Shown here: positions 17,988 to 28,900 of the stretch, piece by piece
How positions within the stretch are numbered: the stretch's first letter is position 1
Layout: the number at the start of each line of letters is the position of its first letter
From: Rickettsiales bacterium
Lineage (GTDB): Bacteria > Pseudomonadota > Alphaproteobacteria > Rickettsiales > Rickettsiaceae
DNA length: 42,936 nt
Assembly: GCA_002402195.1 (NCBI GenBank)
Contig: NVVL01000004.1
Location: 1 to 42,936 of the forward strand
Direction: 5' to 3'
The notes under the pieces: generated by a model
What the model was told of the DNA's origin: nothing
The model's database searches: none
The model's input: the letters and a program-made list of their open reading frames with translations, nothing else
Translations under genes and position numbers: made by a program

Positions 17988-18039
17988 ACATTTCCGCCCC
18001 CGGAACATCTTGACCGCGCCAGGGCGGATGTGCTATTTA
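17988..18039 (+). promoter_or_regulatory. GC-rich inverted repeat overlapping a possible porin promoter
   Basis: CCGCCC (17994-17999) pairs with GGGCGG (18022-18027), with ACAT/ATGT extending the stem across a 2-nt bulge. Overlapping it is TTGACC (18010-18015), an 18-nt spacer and TATTTA (18034-18039), a plausible promoter for the porin. The rest of 17891-18171 is AT-rich, with no gene seen. GC-rich dyads are rare in this window. Confidence 0.4.
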
Positions 18040-18171
18040 TGCAACCCAAGCAAGGTAAGAATTAACAATAATCTACGTATATTTGTAGTTTATATTTGCA
18101 TGAGCTGTTATATTGAAAGTTTAAGCATAAGTAATTATTTATAATAAAATTATATTTGACTGGTTAAAAAA

Positions 18172-19476
18172 ATGAAGAATTCAAAGAAACTACTACTGGG
18201 CACGGCGACTGCTTTACTGTCCTTCTCGGCAGGCGCAATGGAGATGGAAAAACCTTCTGGTACTCCTGTTGTATCTGATCTTACCGTTAAGATTTCAGCA
18301 TTTTCACATTTCCAAACAGGAATGAGAAAACAAAAAAACCTTACCGAAAAGGAGAAAAATGTTTCAGCCAAGAGGAAAACATTCGCTTTTAATAGTGAGT
18401 CGGCCATGTCTCTTGAGGTCTCTAATTATGTTAATGATTTCAAATATGGTGGTAAAATTGTATTAGTTCCTACCAACAAAAGAAAAGGCGGGTCATTTAA
18501 TGGCTCTCACATTTTTACAGAAACTAATTATGGTCGTTTTGAGGCTGGGTCACCTCTTCCAGCATCTTACAAAATGCAAGTTGATGGGCATGATATTGCC
18601 GCAGCTCCTGCCACTAACTGGAGTAGATATGTAGATTTTTCTACAGAAGATATGATGCAAAAACAATCTATTGAACCTTCTTTTGCAGTGGTTTCGGACT
18701 TCTTTTTAGACAGCAAACTGGCTACTAAGTTAGATAATAGAAATTATAGTTCTGAACCTGCAAGATCAATTTCGTACTACACTCCTAAATTTGCGCTTGG
18801 GCAATCTTCTAAAGTTCAAGTTGGTGTGTCATACGCTCCAGATTCAAGCAATACTGGCGCTGAAAAGCACACTAAAGTCTCTAGTGGACTCAGCATAAGA
18901 AACATTAATAAAGATGGCACAGACAGATTTGAAATTGACAGCTCTGTTAGGGATGCTGTTTCTGCTGGTATTACTCTTGAGCAGAATTTTTCTGACGGTA
19001 TTGATCTGAAGGTAGGTCTTACTGGGGAATATGCAAATGCTTCAGGCAAGGCAACAAAGTTTGAAAATGATGTGGAAAAAGAGAGCTATAAGCTTAGCCC
19101 ACTCAGAACATTTAACATTGGTGCAATTTTGAATGTTGGTAGCATGTCTTACGCTGGTTCATTTGGTTCTTTGGGTAAAAGTCTAACGACTCCTGAGTTT
19201 CACAAGACTGGTCGCAGCACAAAATACTACACAGGAACTGTTGCTTACAAGCAAGGACCATTTGCTGCATCTGTTTCTTACTTCAAGTCTAATCAGTATG
19301 AAAACACTGTGGATGCGATCTCAATCGGAACACATTATGTAATGGCTCCTGGGTTCAAGCCTTATGTTCAGATTTCCACTTTCCGCTTAAAAGGAAAGCC
19401 AGAGTTTTATCCTAAGCTAGAGAAAAAGAAAACTCGCGGTACTGTTGCATTGATCGGTGTTAAGCTGAGCCTGTAA
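18172..19476 (+). CDS. outer-membrane beta-barrel porin-like protein
   Basis: A 434-residue predicted outer-membrane protein. Seen: a signal peptide (KNSKKLLLGTATALLSFSAGA, cleavage after about residue 22), alternating hydrophobic/polar strands throughout with Tyr/Phe girdles, glycine-rich turns, and a last strand VALIGVKLSL that ends in a hydrophobic residue. The middle (YGRFEAGSPLP...) resembles the L3 region of Gram-negative porins in the porin_4 group. The barrel would need Sec/SecB export and BAM insertion. The gene stands alone, with a possible promoter at 18010-18039 and a strong terminator at 19657-19694. Family-level recognition is good; the solute is unknown. Confidence 0.8.
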   Translation: MKNSKKLLLGTATALLSFSAGAMEMEKPSGTPVVSDLTVKISAFSHFQTGMRKQKNLTEKEKNVSAKRKTFAFNSESAMSLEVSNYVNDFKYGGKIVLVPTNKRKGGSFNGSHIFTETNYGRFEAGSPLPASYKMQVDGHDIAAAPATNWSRYVDFSTEDMMQKQSIEPSFAVVSDFFLDSKLATKLDNRNYSSEPARSISYYTPKFALGQSSKVQVGVSYAPDSSNTGAEKHTKVSSGLSIRNINKDGTDRFEIDSSVRDAVSAGITLEQNFSDGIDLKVGLTGEYANASGKATKFENDVEKESYKLSPLRTFNIGAILNVGSMSYAGSFGSLGKSLTTPEFHKTGRSTKYYTGTVAYKQGPFAASVSYFKSNQYENTVDAISIGTHYVMAPGFKPYVQISTFRLKGKPEFYPKLEKKKTRGTVALIGVKLSL

Positions 19477-19656
19477 TATTTCAGATTGGCAAGAAAGTCT
19501 GGAAGATTTGCGTAAAAATATATACAAAAATCTTTCGGGCTTGTTTTTTTCAAAGGGGATGTTTTTCAGAGATATTTTTTCTAGGTAAAATGTTTTGAAA
19601 ATAGACTTTTTGTCTAAAATAGCTTATTCCAATCGAAACCTACACTGACAAAAATT

Positions 19657-19694
19657 AAAACCCAACTGTAGAATTTACAGCTGGGTTTTTTTTT
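19657..19694 (+). terminator. rho-independent terminator of the porin gene
   Basis: A 14-bp stem with one mismatch (19657-19670 / 19676-19689) and a 5-nt loop is followed by an uninterrupted T run to 19694. It is 180 nt after the porin stop. Sequence 19477-19656 shows no gene. Confidence 0.9.
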
Positions 19695-19740
19695 AGAAGC
19701 TACGTCCACAGACCTAGAATATTCCGTATTTTTAGAGATT
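19695..19740 (+). repeat. dispersed intergenic repeat, copy 2
   Basis: It begins AGAAGCTACGTCC directly after the porin terminator T-tract and continues through CCGTATTTTTAGAGATT. It matches copy 1 (11052) over about 39 bp and copy 3 (42891) over 46 bp with few differences. The inner hairpin AATAT/GTATT keeps pairing by a T-G wobble. Confidence 0.85.
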
Positions 19741-19780
19741 CTTTAACCGAAGATTCTCTAATCAAAGATTCTTTAATCTA
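19736..19780. repeat. three 15-bp tandem repeats behind repeat copy 2
   Basis: AGATTCTTTAACCGA (19736-19750), AGATTCTCTAATCAA (19751-19765) and AGATTCTTTAATCTA (19766-19780) are near-identical units. They share the last AGATT of the dispersed element and end 15 nt before the hipA stop codon. Confidence 0.85.
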
Positions 19781-19795
19781 GGAACCAATCTCTCA

Positions 19796-21025
19796 TCACG
19801 ATATTTTCGTTGTTATCAAATTGATATTAAGTTGGCTAACTCCATATTGTTTTGCAAGATTTTTCCATTGAGCCAGAGCTGTTTTTGTTTGTTCTATGAT
19901 TGAATCAATATTTCTCTGGGAAAGCTTTGCTTCAAGACCTAATTTGATCAAATGATCTATGTTTGGATTTTTCCCTTCCCCTACCACCATTGTGCTTTGC
20001 TCGCCCCATAGGCCTGCAGAAAATGTCAAATCATATGCTGGGGAAAGCTTCCAATCACCAGATTCCTTCATTAAAAAACTAAAGTTTTTGGCATGGTCGT
20101 CACGATTATGCGCCAGAACATTAAAAACGGCTAACCTAAACATTTTTTCAACCTGACATGCATCGCGCGTAAGCATTCCAGTGAGGGCAATCAAGTCTCG
20201 ATAATCTAAAGAGGGGGTGCGAAAATCAGAGTGCAATAGCCCACAAGCTGTGTGCATATGAATCCGCTTTGTCCCTTCTCGATCAAATCGCTTAACCGCA
20301 AAATAACCTGCATTTTTATCACCAGGAAACAAATGCACATCCGGCATGTCGACCCCAGCTTCCAATGCCATCAAAGCATAAACATATTCAATTGCGCCAG
20401 AATCATTTCCATCTTGTGAGTTAGCAAACTTAACTAACCAATCTTCCTGCCCTTCCTGCAATTGGCAAAAACCATGCGAGATATTTTCACGACTTGCATC
20501 CACTCCGATGAGAGCTTTCGGCCTGGCACCTGCTGATGACCCGTTCAAAGCCAGCAAATTTTGTAAAACATCTCCCGCGCTACCAGCAAGAACCTCCTGA
20601 GCTTCTGCTGCGAGCACATTTAAATTAATGATATCACCTGTTTTTTCTGGGCTATGATCCGGTTCATAAACAAGTGCTCCCATACCATGATTTCCGGTGT
20701 GTGCCAGCCTATCCAAAACGGTTAACTCTTCTGGCAAGACAGATTGTGTGCGCATAAAACGGTCAAAAAGCAAGCGCCCCCAACCATCTGGTAGACTATC
20801 ATTGAACACACCCGGCAGCCCTTCGAATAAATTACGATCAAAAACTGAAACACCAGCTTGCAATGGCAGTTTAAGCGGCGATATCTCCATGCCTTTTTCT
20901 ATGAATGAGGTGGCGTATTCAAAATAAACCTTATGCTTTTGCGCTACCAACCTTCCAACTGGAATGATTTTTTTATCAAAATTTAGCCCAACTTTGACTT
21001 CTGATATAGATAAATAATTTTTCAC
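19796..21025 (-). CDS. hipA: HipA-family serine/threonine kinase toxin
   Basis: The toxin half of a type II toxin-antitoxin pair; E. coli HipA phosphorylates glutamyl-tRNA synthetase. The protein has 409 residues. Seen: the N-terminal couple_HipA domain (1-100), the glycine/serine loop NGSSAGARPKA at 161-171, ATP-binding K199 (WLVKF), the catalytic loop HNRDDHAKN at 306-314 with D309, and the metal-binding D332 (SPAYDLTFS). All kinase residues are intact, so it is probably active. Its start overlaps the hipB stop by 4 nt (21022-21025), which implies translational coupling. Its kinase target in this organism is unknown. Confidence 0.95.
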   Translation of the reverse strand: MKNYLSISEVKVGLNFDKKIIPVGRLVAQKHKVYFEYATSFIEKGMEISPLKLPLQAGVSVFDRNLFEGLPGVFNDSLPDGWGRLLFDRFMRTQSVLPEELTVLDRLAHTGNHGMGALVYEPDHSPEKTGDIINLNVLAAEAQEVLAGSAGDVLQNLLALNGSSAGARPKALIGVDASRENISHGFCQLQEGQEDWLVKFANSQDGNDSGAIEYVYALMALEAGVDMPDVHLFPGDKNAGYFAVKRFDREGTKRIHMHTACGLLHSDFRTPSLDYRDLIALTGMLTRDACQVEKMFRLAVFNVLAHNRDDHAKNFSFLMKESGDWKLSPAYDLTFSAGLWGEQSTMVVGEGKNPNIDHLIKLGLEAKLSQRNIDSIIEQTKTALAQWKNLAKQYGVSQLNINLITTKIS

Positions 21026-21330
21026 TTTCGTCTCCCTCTTTGGCGTGTGGGTTTGTCATTAGCTTTCAAGACATCATCTATAGAGGAAAAGGCAGTTTTC
21101 TCTGGCGTAATTGCTTGCACCACATCGTCAAGCCCGCCAAGTACCATTAAGATTTTCAAAAAAGATTCCAAAGAAATGAGCCCCTTCTGCTCGAATTTAC
21201 GCAGAGTCGGCAACGCCACCCCCGAACGCGCAGCCAGCCCTTCCTGAGTTAATTCCATACCCAAACGCCTTGCTTGTACAGCCTCTGCCAATTTTTTCTG
21301 AGCTTCGAACGGGGTTATAAGTGATACCAT
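21022..21330 (-). CDS. hipB: HipB-type antitoxin and autorepressor, XRE family
   Basis: A 102-residue DNA-binding antitoxin. Seen: an XRE-type helix-turn-helix at about 24-52 (LTQEGLAARSGVALPTLRKFEQKG) and a basic tail (PTRQRGRRK). It precedes hipA with a 4-nt overlap. Its start codon lies inside the left arm of a 20-bp dyad (21323-21377), which fits autorepression. The start at 21330 is the first ATG of the frame. Such proteins bind operator DNA and hold HipA in an inactive complex. Confidence 0.92.
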   Translation of the reverse strand: MVSLITPFEAQKKLAEAVQARRLGMELTQEGLAARSGVALPTLRKFEQKGLISLESFLKILMVLGGLDDVVQAITPEKTAFSSIDDVLKANDKPTRQRGRRK

Positions 21331-21377
21331 TATATTACTAACGCTTGTTTTTATGTAGTTAGTAATATTATAGTATC
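21323..21377. promoter_or_regulatory. hipBA operator, long inverted repeat
   Basis: The left arm 21323-21342 (ending ATATTACTAAC) and right arm 21358-21377 (starting GTTAGTAATAT) are complementary at 18 of 20 positions, with a perfect inner 11 bp and a 15-nt spacer. The left arm covers the hipB start codon. Spacing and position suit binding by HipB dimers. Confidence 0.8.
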
Positions 21378-21655
21378 AGAACAGCCGGATTGCAACGGCA
21401 TAATTAGTACATCCACTCAAAAATAACTCTCCATCGGAGCAGATTCTTTACAAAATTCAAAAAGAATTATTTTCCAAATGGGAAAAAGTGTTTTGACGAA
21501 CGGGCTAATTATAAATAGTTTTAAAAAGCTACACGCTCAAGAGCTCGCACGTAACTTAAAAACACTCTCTAGCATACCAACACATCTAAGAAGCTATGAA
21601 GTAACCACCTGAAATTCCCTTACTCCTTCAGGTGGTTGGTTTTTGCCGCTTTTAT
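21378..21655. other. intergenic region between hipBA and rpoC, with a hairpin and repeat fragments
   Basis: No gene is seen. It holds an 11-bp perfect stem at 21603-21613 / 21627-21637 (AACCACCTGAA / TTCAGGTGGTT), about 20 nt past the rpoC stop. The T-rich run (GGTTTTT) is on the plus-strand side, so as an rpoC terminator the hairpin lacks a U-tract. AGAAGCTAT at 21589-21597 and AAAGCTACACG near 21526 look like worn pieces of the dispersed repeat. Confidence 0.5.
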
Positions 21656-24600
21656 TTAAGCCTTACTCTTTTCAATAATAGCATCCTTTCTTGCTGCTTC
21701 TTTTTTCGCCATGCTCATATAGAACCCCGTACCTGCTGGTATTAACCTACCGACAATCACGTTTTCTTTCAGACCTTTGAGCGTATCCACCTTACCAGCA
21801 ACAGATGCTTCCGTTAACACTTTCGTAGTTTCCTGGAAAGATGCTGCAGAGATAAATGATTTTGTCTGCAATGATGCTTTCGTAATCCCTTGTAATACAG
21901 GTTCATACCTCGCCGGCTCACCGCCTTCTTTGACGATCTTGTCATTAATCTCATTAAGAGTGCGCAAATCTATCAACTCTTCAGGAAGCAACGTTGTGCT
22001 ACCAGAATGAGTCACTTCAACTTTCTGAAGCATTTGTTTTATTATAATCTCAATATGTTTATCATCAATTTTCACGCCTTGCAATCTGTAAACAGCCTGA
22101 ATCTCAGAGACCATATAATGAGCAAGCGCTTCAACGCCAGACACTTTCAATATATCCTGAAGTACTGGATTTCCGTTAATAATCATGTCTCCACGCTTGA
22201 CAAAATCCCCCTCAGACACAACAACATGCCTACCTTTAGGTAGCATATATTCAACCACATCACTACCATCAGCAGGATGAAGAACAACTCTTCTTTTTGA
22301 TTTATAATCCTTACCAAATTCAATCCGCCCATCAAGTTTTGCAATAACCGCATGGTCTTTCGGGCGTCTAGCTTCAACAAGTTCAGCCACCCTAGGTAGA
22401 CCACCAGTAATATCCCTAGTTTTACTAGATTCACGAGTAATACGCGCTAAAATATCACCAGCAGCAACTTCCGTTCCATCTTCCACGCTCAAAATCGCGC
22501 CCACGGACAAGTAATGCTTCACTTCCACGCCTTCCAAGACTTCAACCGATTTGCCCTTAGCATCCACCAGCTGAATGCGTGGAGCCAGCTCCGCTCCCTT
22601 TGAATATTGTCTTGATTCAATCACCACTTTGCTAGAAATACCAGTTGCATCATCCACTACTGTTCTAATCGAAACACCTTCCACCAGATCAACAAATAAA
22701 ACCTTACCCGATTTCTCAGTTATAACGGGAATAGAGTATGGATCCCACTCAGCAATCATTTGCCCTTTTTCAACCTTACAGCCATCATCGATCATCAATT
22801 TTGAACCGTAAGGAATCTTATATCTAGCACGCTCTGCCCCTTTCACATCAAGCAATAGAACCTCACATGAGCGCCCCATAACGATCTGCGCGCCAACGGA
22901 GTTAGTAACCAAATTACGCCCAATAACCTTAACTTTTGCTTCATAAGATGCGCTGACAGAAGAAACCTCAGTCCCTTTTGTTGCCGCGCCACCAATGTGG
23001 AACGTTCTCATCGTAAGCTGCGTTCCCGGTTCACCGATAGATTGAGCCGCAATAACACCAACCGCCTCTCCTTTTGAAACCAGCGTTCCAGAGGCAAGAT
23101 CACGACCATAACAACGAGCGCAAATCCCGAATTTAGTCTCACATGTAAGCACCGACCTAACATGAATTAGATCCAAACCAGAAGATTCAATTGTATCTAG
23201 TTTTTCCTCGTCGATAAGCCCGCAAGCCGCAACCAACAACTCGCCAGTCACAGGGTGGTGCGTGTCTGCAGAAACAGTTCTACCCAAGATTTGATCAGAA
23301 AGCGAAACTATCACCTCGCCTCCATCAATAATCGTCTTGATTTCGATGCCTTTTTCTGTGCCACAATCATCATCCGTGATGATACAATCCTGCGCAACAT
23401 CCACAAGCCTTCTTGTCAAGTACCCAGAGTTCGCCGTTTTAAGGGCTGTATCAGCCAAACCTTTACGAGCACCGTGAGTAGAGTTGAAATATTCACGAAC
23501 GGTCAACCCTTCTTTAAAGTTAGACTTAATTGGAGTTTCGATAATCTCGCCAGATGGCTTCGTCATCAATCCACGCATGCCCGCAAGCTGCCTAATCTGA
23601 GCTGGAGAGCCCCTCGCGCCAGACACCGCCATCATATGGATAGAGTTGAACTCTTCTTGCTTTGTCTTTTTTCCCTCAGAAGGTCTTGAGATTTCTTCCA
23701 TCATACTAGCTGCAACCTTGTCAGTACAAGCCGTCCAGGCATCAACCACCTTATTAAATTTCTCGCCGTAAGTAATCAGACCTTCTAAATATTGTTTTTC
23801 AAACTCGCCTACAACAGCAGAAGCATCCTTAATAATTTTAGTTTTTGCAGACGGTACAACCATATCATCCATGCCGAAAGAAATACCAGACTGGCAAGCA
23901 TGCTTAAAGCCAAGCTCCATAATCTTATCTGCAAATATTACAGTCGCCTTCTGGCCACAATAACGATAAATCGAGTCAATTGCACTGGAGATATTTTTCT
24001 TATTCATCTCCTTATTAAGTAGTTTGAAATCCAACTCTTTGCTCTTTGGAAGCAACTGCCCCATAATCACCCTGCCCGGGGTGGTATCAACCAAAGTTTC
24101 AACAAATTCTCCATCCGCATTCAACATTTCAATGCGATATTTGATCTTAGTATGAAGAGTAACCACCTTCTCAAACAAAGCAAATTCGATCTCTTTTATG
24201 TCATTAAACGCCATCCCATCGCCAATGTCGCCATCAAGCATTTGAGTCAAATAATACAGACCAAGCACAACATCTTTATCCGCAGAAATAATAGGCTTAC
24301 CATTCGCAGGGCTGAGTATATTATTCGTTGACATCATCAAAACTCTGGCTTCGAGCTGAGCTTCAATCGAAAGCGGAATGTGCACAGACATAGTGTCACC
24401 ATCAAAATCCGCATTAAATGCTGCACAAACAAGCGGGTGAAGTTGGATCGCCTTACCTTCAATCAAAAGTGGCTCAAACGCCTGTATCCCAAGACGGTGC
24501 AAAGTCGGAGCCCTATTCAGAAGCACAGGGTGTTCCCTTATCACTTCTTCCAAAATATCCCAAACCTCAACTTTTTCAGCTTCAACAATTTTCTTCGCTG

Positions 24601-25786
24601 CCTTGATCGTCGTCGCAATTCCGTAGAGCTCTAGCTTGGAATAAATAAACGGTTTGAACAGTTCAAGAGCCATTTTTTTCGGGAGTCCGCATTGGTGAAG
24701 CTTCATCTCTGGCCCCACAACAATCACTGAACGACCCGAGTAATCAACCCTTTTCCCAAGCAAGTTTTGACGAAAACGCCCTTGCTTTCCTTTAAGCATG
24801 TCACTCAAAGATTTGAACGGTCTTTTATTTGCATTTTTAACAACCTTGCCGCGACGCCCATTATCAAACAAAGCATCCACAGACTCCTGCAACATCCGCT
24901 TTTCATTACGGATAATAATATCAGGAGCTTTCAACTCCAACAGTCTTTTAAGGCGGTTATTTCTGTTAATAACTCTTCTATATAATTCGTTCAAATCAGA
25001 GGTTGCAAACCGACCACCGTCCAACATAACAAGAGGACGGATTTCTGGCGGAATGACCGGAAGCACAGTCATCACCATCCATTCAGGCTTATTCCCAGAG
25101 GTAAGAAAATTCTCAACCAGCTTCAGTCTCTTAATGATTTTTTTCTTTTTAGTTTCAGAAGAAGTCTCTGCAAGCTCGGCCTTCAACTGAGCGCTTAGCT
25201 CCTCAAGGTCAAGTTCAGACAGCATGCGCCTGACAACTTCTGCGCCAATCATAGCAACAAAATTATCCTCACCATACTCATCTTGCGCCTTGACAAACCC
25301 ATCTTCTGAGAGCAAATCACCCTTTTGTAAAGGAGACATTCCCGGCTCCACCACTACATAATTTTCAAAATAAAGAATCTTTTCCAAATCCTTCATAGTG
25401 ATGTCAAGCAACGTACTGATCCTAGACGGTAATGCTTTCAAAAACCAAATATGTGCAACAGGAGCCGCCAGCTCTATATGGCCCATGCGCTCGCGACGCA
25501 CACTAGCAGTCGTAACCTCAACGCCACATTTTTCGCAGGTAATTCCCCTATATTTCATTCTCTTATATTTTCCGCACAAACACTCAAAATCTTTCACAGG
25601 GCCAAAAATACGAGAACAGAAAAGCCCATTTTTTTCCGGTTTAAATGTACGATAATTTATAGTTTCAGGCTTAGTAATCTCACCAAAAGACCAAGAACGT
25701 ATCTGCTCAGGACTGGCAATATTAATTCTAATTTGATCAAAATCTTGAGTATTGCCCAGTTGGCTATAGAAATTTCTCTGCGACAT
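21656..25786 (-). CDS. rpoC: DNA-directed RNA polymerase subunit beta'
   Basis: The catalytic clamp subunit of RNA polymerase, 1376 residues, close to the 1407 of E. coli. Seen: the N-terminal zinc site C69, C71, C84 and C87 (CLCGKY...CEKC), the Mg-binding NADFDGD motif in [17 protein letters not shown], the bridge-helix/trigger-loop region ([34 protein letters not shown]), the second zinc cluster ([16 protein letters not shown]), and a C-terminal LIPAGTGF motif. It lies 115 nt downstream of rpoB with no terminator between them. It is the last gene of the superoperon. Confidence 0.99.
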   Translation of the reverse strand: MSQRNFYSQLGNTQDFDQIRINIASPEQIRSWSFGEITKPETINYRTFKPEKNGLFCSRIFGPVKDFECLCGKYKRMKYRGITCEKCGVEVTTASVRRERMGHIELAAPVAHIWFLKALPSRISTLLDITMKDLEKILYFENYVVVEPGMSPLQKGDLLSEDGFVKAQDEYGEDNFVAMIGAEVVRRMLSELDLEELSAQLKAELAETSSETKKKKIIKRLKLVENFLTSGNKPEWMVMTVLPVIPPEIRPLVMLDGGRFATSDLNELYRRVINRNNRLKRLLELKAPDIIIRNEKRMLQESVDALFDNGRRGKVVKNANKRPFKSLSDMLKGKQGRFRQNLLGKRVDYSGRSVIVVGPEMKLHQCGLPKKMALELFKPFIYSKLELYGIATTIKAAKKIVEAEKVEVWDILEEVIREHPVLLNRAPTLHRLGIQAFEPLLIEGKAIQLHPLVCAAFNADFDGDTMSVHIPLSIEAQLEARVLMMSTNNILSPANGKPIISADKDVVLGLYYLTQMLDGDIGDGMAFNDIKEIEFALFEKVVTLHTKIKYRIEMLNADGEFVETLVDTTPGRVIMGQLLPKSKELDFKLLNKEMNKKNISSAIDSIYRYCGQKATVIFADKIMELGFKHACQSGISFGMDDMVVPSAKTKIIKDASAVVGEFEKQYLEGLITYGEKFNKVVDAWTACTDKVAASMMEEISRPSEGKKTKQEEFNSIHMMAVSGARGSPAQIRQLAGMRGLMTKPSGEIIETPIKSNFKEGLTVREYFNSTHGARKGLADTALKTANSGYLTRRLVDVAQDCIITDDDCGTEKGIEIKTIIDGGEVIVSLSDQILGRTVSADTHHPVTGELLVAACGLIDEEKLDTIESSGLDLIHVRSVLTCETKFGICARCYGRDLASGTLVSKGEAVGVIAAQSIGEPGTQLTMRTFHIGGAATKGTEVSSVSASYEAKVKVIGRNLVTNSVGAQIVMGRSCEVLLLDVKGAERARYKIPYGSKLMIDDGCKVEKGQMIAEWDPYSIPVITEKSGKVLFVDLVEGVSIRTVVDDATGISSKVVIESRQYSKGAELAPRIQLVDAKGKSVEVLEGVEVKHYLSVGAILSVEDGTEVAAGDILARITRESSKTRDITGGLPRVAELVEARRPKDHAVIAKLDGRIEFGKDYKSKRRVVLHPADGSDVVEYMLPKGRHVVVSEGDFVKRGDMIINGNPVLQDILKVSGVEALAHYMVSEIQAVYRLQGVKIDDKHIEIIIKQMLQKVEVTHSGSTTLLPEELIDLRTLNEINDKIVKEGGEPARYEPVLQGITKASLQTKSFISAASFQETTKVLTEASVAGKVDTLKGLKENVIVGRLIPAGTGFYMSMAKKEAARKDAIIEKSKA

Positions 25787-25901
25787 AATTAGTTTTTCCT
25801 CAAACTTACACTCTTGAAGCGCATTAACGCTCTATTATTTACAATTCTTATCCAAATCAAATGTGGAACGCTAAGAATAATCCAAGCGCTCCAGAACATA
25901 T

Positions 25902-28900
25902 CTATTCTGATTTAGAGCCTTTTTCCAGCTGAACATTCAAACATAATGACCGGAACTCTTTGATCATCACGTTAAATGACTCCGGAACCCCAGAGGTGAA
26001 GTTACTATCCCCTTTAACGATATTTTCATAAATCTTGATTCTACCAGAAACATCATCCGATTTCACTGTAAGCAATTCTTGCAACGTAAATGCTGCGCCA
26101 TAAGCTTCAAGCGCCCACACTTCCATCTCCCCAAATCTTTGGCCACCAAAGTGGGACTTCCCACCCAAAGGTTGCTGGGTCACCAAGCTATAAGGCCCAA
26201 TTGAACGAGCGTGAATTTTATTAGACACAAGGTGATGCAGCTTCAGAATATATTTATACCCAACTGTTATGCTACGATCGAAATATTCACCAGTTCTACC
26301 GTCCATTACCCTGACTTGACCAGAAGAATTTTGCCCCGCAAGCTCAAGCATAGACTTAACACCCTCAACTTTTGCGCCATCAAAAACAGGAGTTGAAAAA
26401 TAAACACCATCTTTCATAGTACCACAAAACTCAATAAAGTCTTCCTTACTCAAATCCTTCACCTGCTTTGCAACGTCACTGCCTTTATATATCTTGGACA
26501 CAAAATCTTTCATAGAGTCAATATCTATGTCATTATTGCTATATTTTTCAAGCATTTCGCCAACATTTTTTCCCAAATTCTTGGCTGCCCACCCAAGGTG
26601 AGTTTCAAGAATCTGACCAACATTCATTCGCGACGGCAAACCAAGCGGGTTCAAAACAACATCAAGAACAGTTCCATCTTCCAAGAACGGCATATCTTCC
26701 TCTGGCATAATCCGAGAAATAACACCCTTATTACCATGACGACCAGCCATCTTATCACCCGGTTGTAGCTTGTGTTTCGTTGCGATAAATACCTTCACAA
26801 CTTTCAAAGCACCTTGCGGCAAATCATCACCACTCTGCAATCTTTCCACTTTAGTATTAAAGTGTCTGTTAATCTGGTCTTTTTTCTCGTCATATTGCTG
26901 TTTAATCTGCTCAATTTCATCCATTACAGAGTTATTTTCCACAGTTATTTGCCAATATTGACCTCGAGACAAGCCGCTCAGAAGATCGCTATCAATCACA
27001 CTTCCCGGTTTTACACCCTTTGGACCGGTAATAACGACTTCCCCTTCAAGCACTTTTTCCATGCGCATGAACACAAAATGATCAATAATCCCGCTCTCAT
27101 CATCTCTATCTTTAGCAAGTTTTTCAATTTGAAGTTTTTCAATAGCAACGGCTCTTTCATCCTTCTCAACACCCCGCCTTGAAAGCACGCGCACCTCAAC
27201 CACAGTGCCAGAAGCACCAGGTGGCACATATAAAGACGTATCCCGAACATCAGAAGCTTTCTCACCAAAAATCGCTCTCAAAAGCTTTTCTTCCGGAGTC
27301 ACAGGAGATTCACTCTTTGGAGTTACTTTTCCTACCAAAATATCACCTGGCTTTACTTCCGCTCCGACATGAACAATACCGACCTCATCAAGATTACGCA
27401 TAGATTCTTCGCCGACATTCGGCATATCACGAGTAATTTCCTCTGGACCAAGCCTTGTATCTCTTGCTACAATCTCAAATTCTTCAATATGAATCGATGT
27501 AAACACATCATCTTTCACAATCCTTTCAGAAATCAGAATCGCATCCTCAAAATTATAACCTCTCCATGGAATAAACGCCACAAGAGTATTCCTTCCAAGA
27601 GCAATCTCGCCCTGGTCAATCGCAGGTCCGTCAACTATAATCTCTCCGCGAGAAACCTTTTGGCCAACTGACACTAACGGCTTCTGATTAATACAAGTAT
27701 TATGGTTTGATTTTCGGAACTTCATCAACGTATAGATGTCAACTTCCGGAGCACCACCTTCCTTAGGCTTAACTGTTTGCACCACAACTCTTGTTGCATC
27801 AACTTCAATAACAACACCATCATTCAGTGCCATAATTGCAGCCCCAGAATCCCTAGCAACAATAGACTCCATGCCAGTTCCAACAAACGGAGCCTCCGCC
27901 CCAATCAAAGGCACAGCTTGGCGCTGCATATTAGAACCCATAAGCGCTCTGTTCGCATCATCATGCTCAAGAAATGGAATCAAAGAAGCTGCCACAGATA
28001 CAATCTGCATAGGAGTCACATCAACAAAGTCAATTTCCGCCGGCACAACCGACACAAAATTCCCTGTTTCAAAACGGCAACTAACCATATCTGCCATAAT
28101 CTTGCCTTTAGCGCCAATCTCCATATCTGCTTGAGCGATCTTGTATTTTCCTTCATCAATAGCAGATAAATAAATAACCTCATCTGTCACAAAGCCGTCA
28201 ACAACTCTGCGATATGGGCTTTCAATAAAACCATATTTATTAACTCTAGCATAGACTGCCATGGAGTTAATCAAACCGATATTTTGTCCCTCCGGGGTTT
28301 CAATCGGACAAACACGACCATAGTGAGTTGGGTGCACATCACGAACCTCAAAACCAACTCTATCTCGGCTCACACCACCGGGGCCCAAAGCAGACATTCT
28401 TCTTTTATGAGTGACTTCCGACAAAGGATTAGTTTGATCCATAAATTGCGAAAGCTGGGATGTGTTGAAAAATTCCTTCACAACCAATGCAAGTGACTTT
28501 GAATTAACTAAATCATGCGGCATCACGGTGTCAATATCAACCGCTCCCATGCGCTCTAGAATCGATTTTTCCATGCGAACAAGACCGATTCTAAACTGAT
28601 TTTCAACCAATTCACCAACGGATCTCACCCTTCTATTTCCCAAATGATCAATATCATCAACTGAATTTTTACCATCTTTTAGATCGATAAGAACACGAAT
28701 GATTGATTTTATATCTTCCTTTGTCAAGCAAGTATTTTCCAGCGGAATATCTATGTTTAAACGGGAATTTATCTTAATTCTACCAACTTCCGACAAATCA
28801 TATCTATTTGGATCGAAAAATAAGCTCTCAAAGAGTGCTTGACCAGCCTCAACAGTTGCAGGCTCACCGGGCCTCAATACTCTAAATATATCAACAAGCG

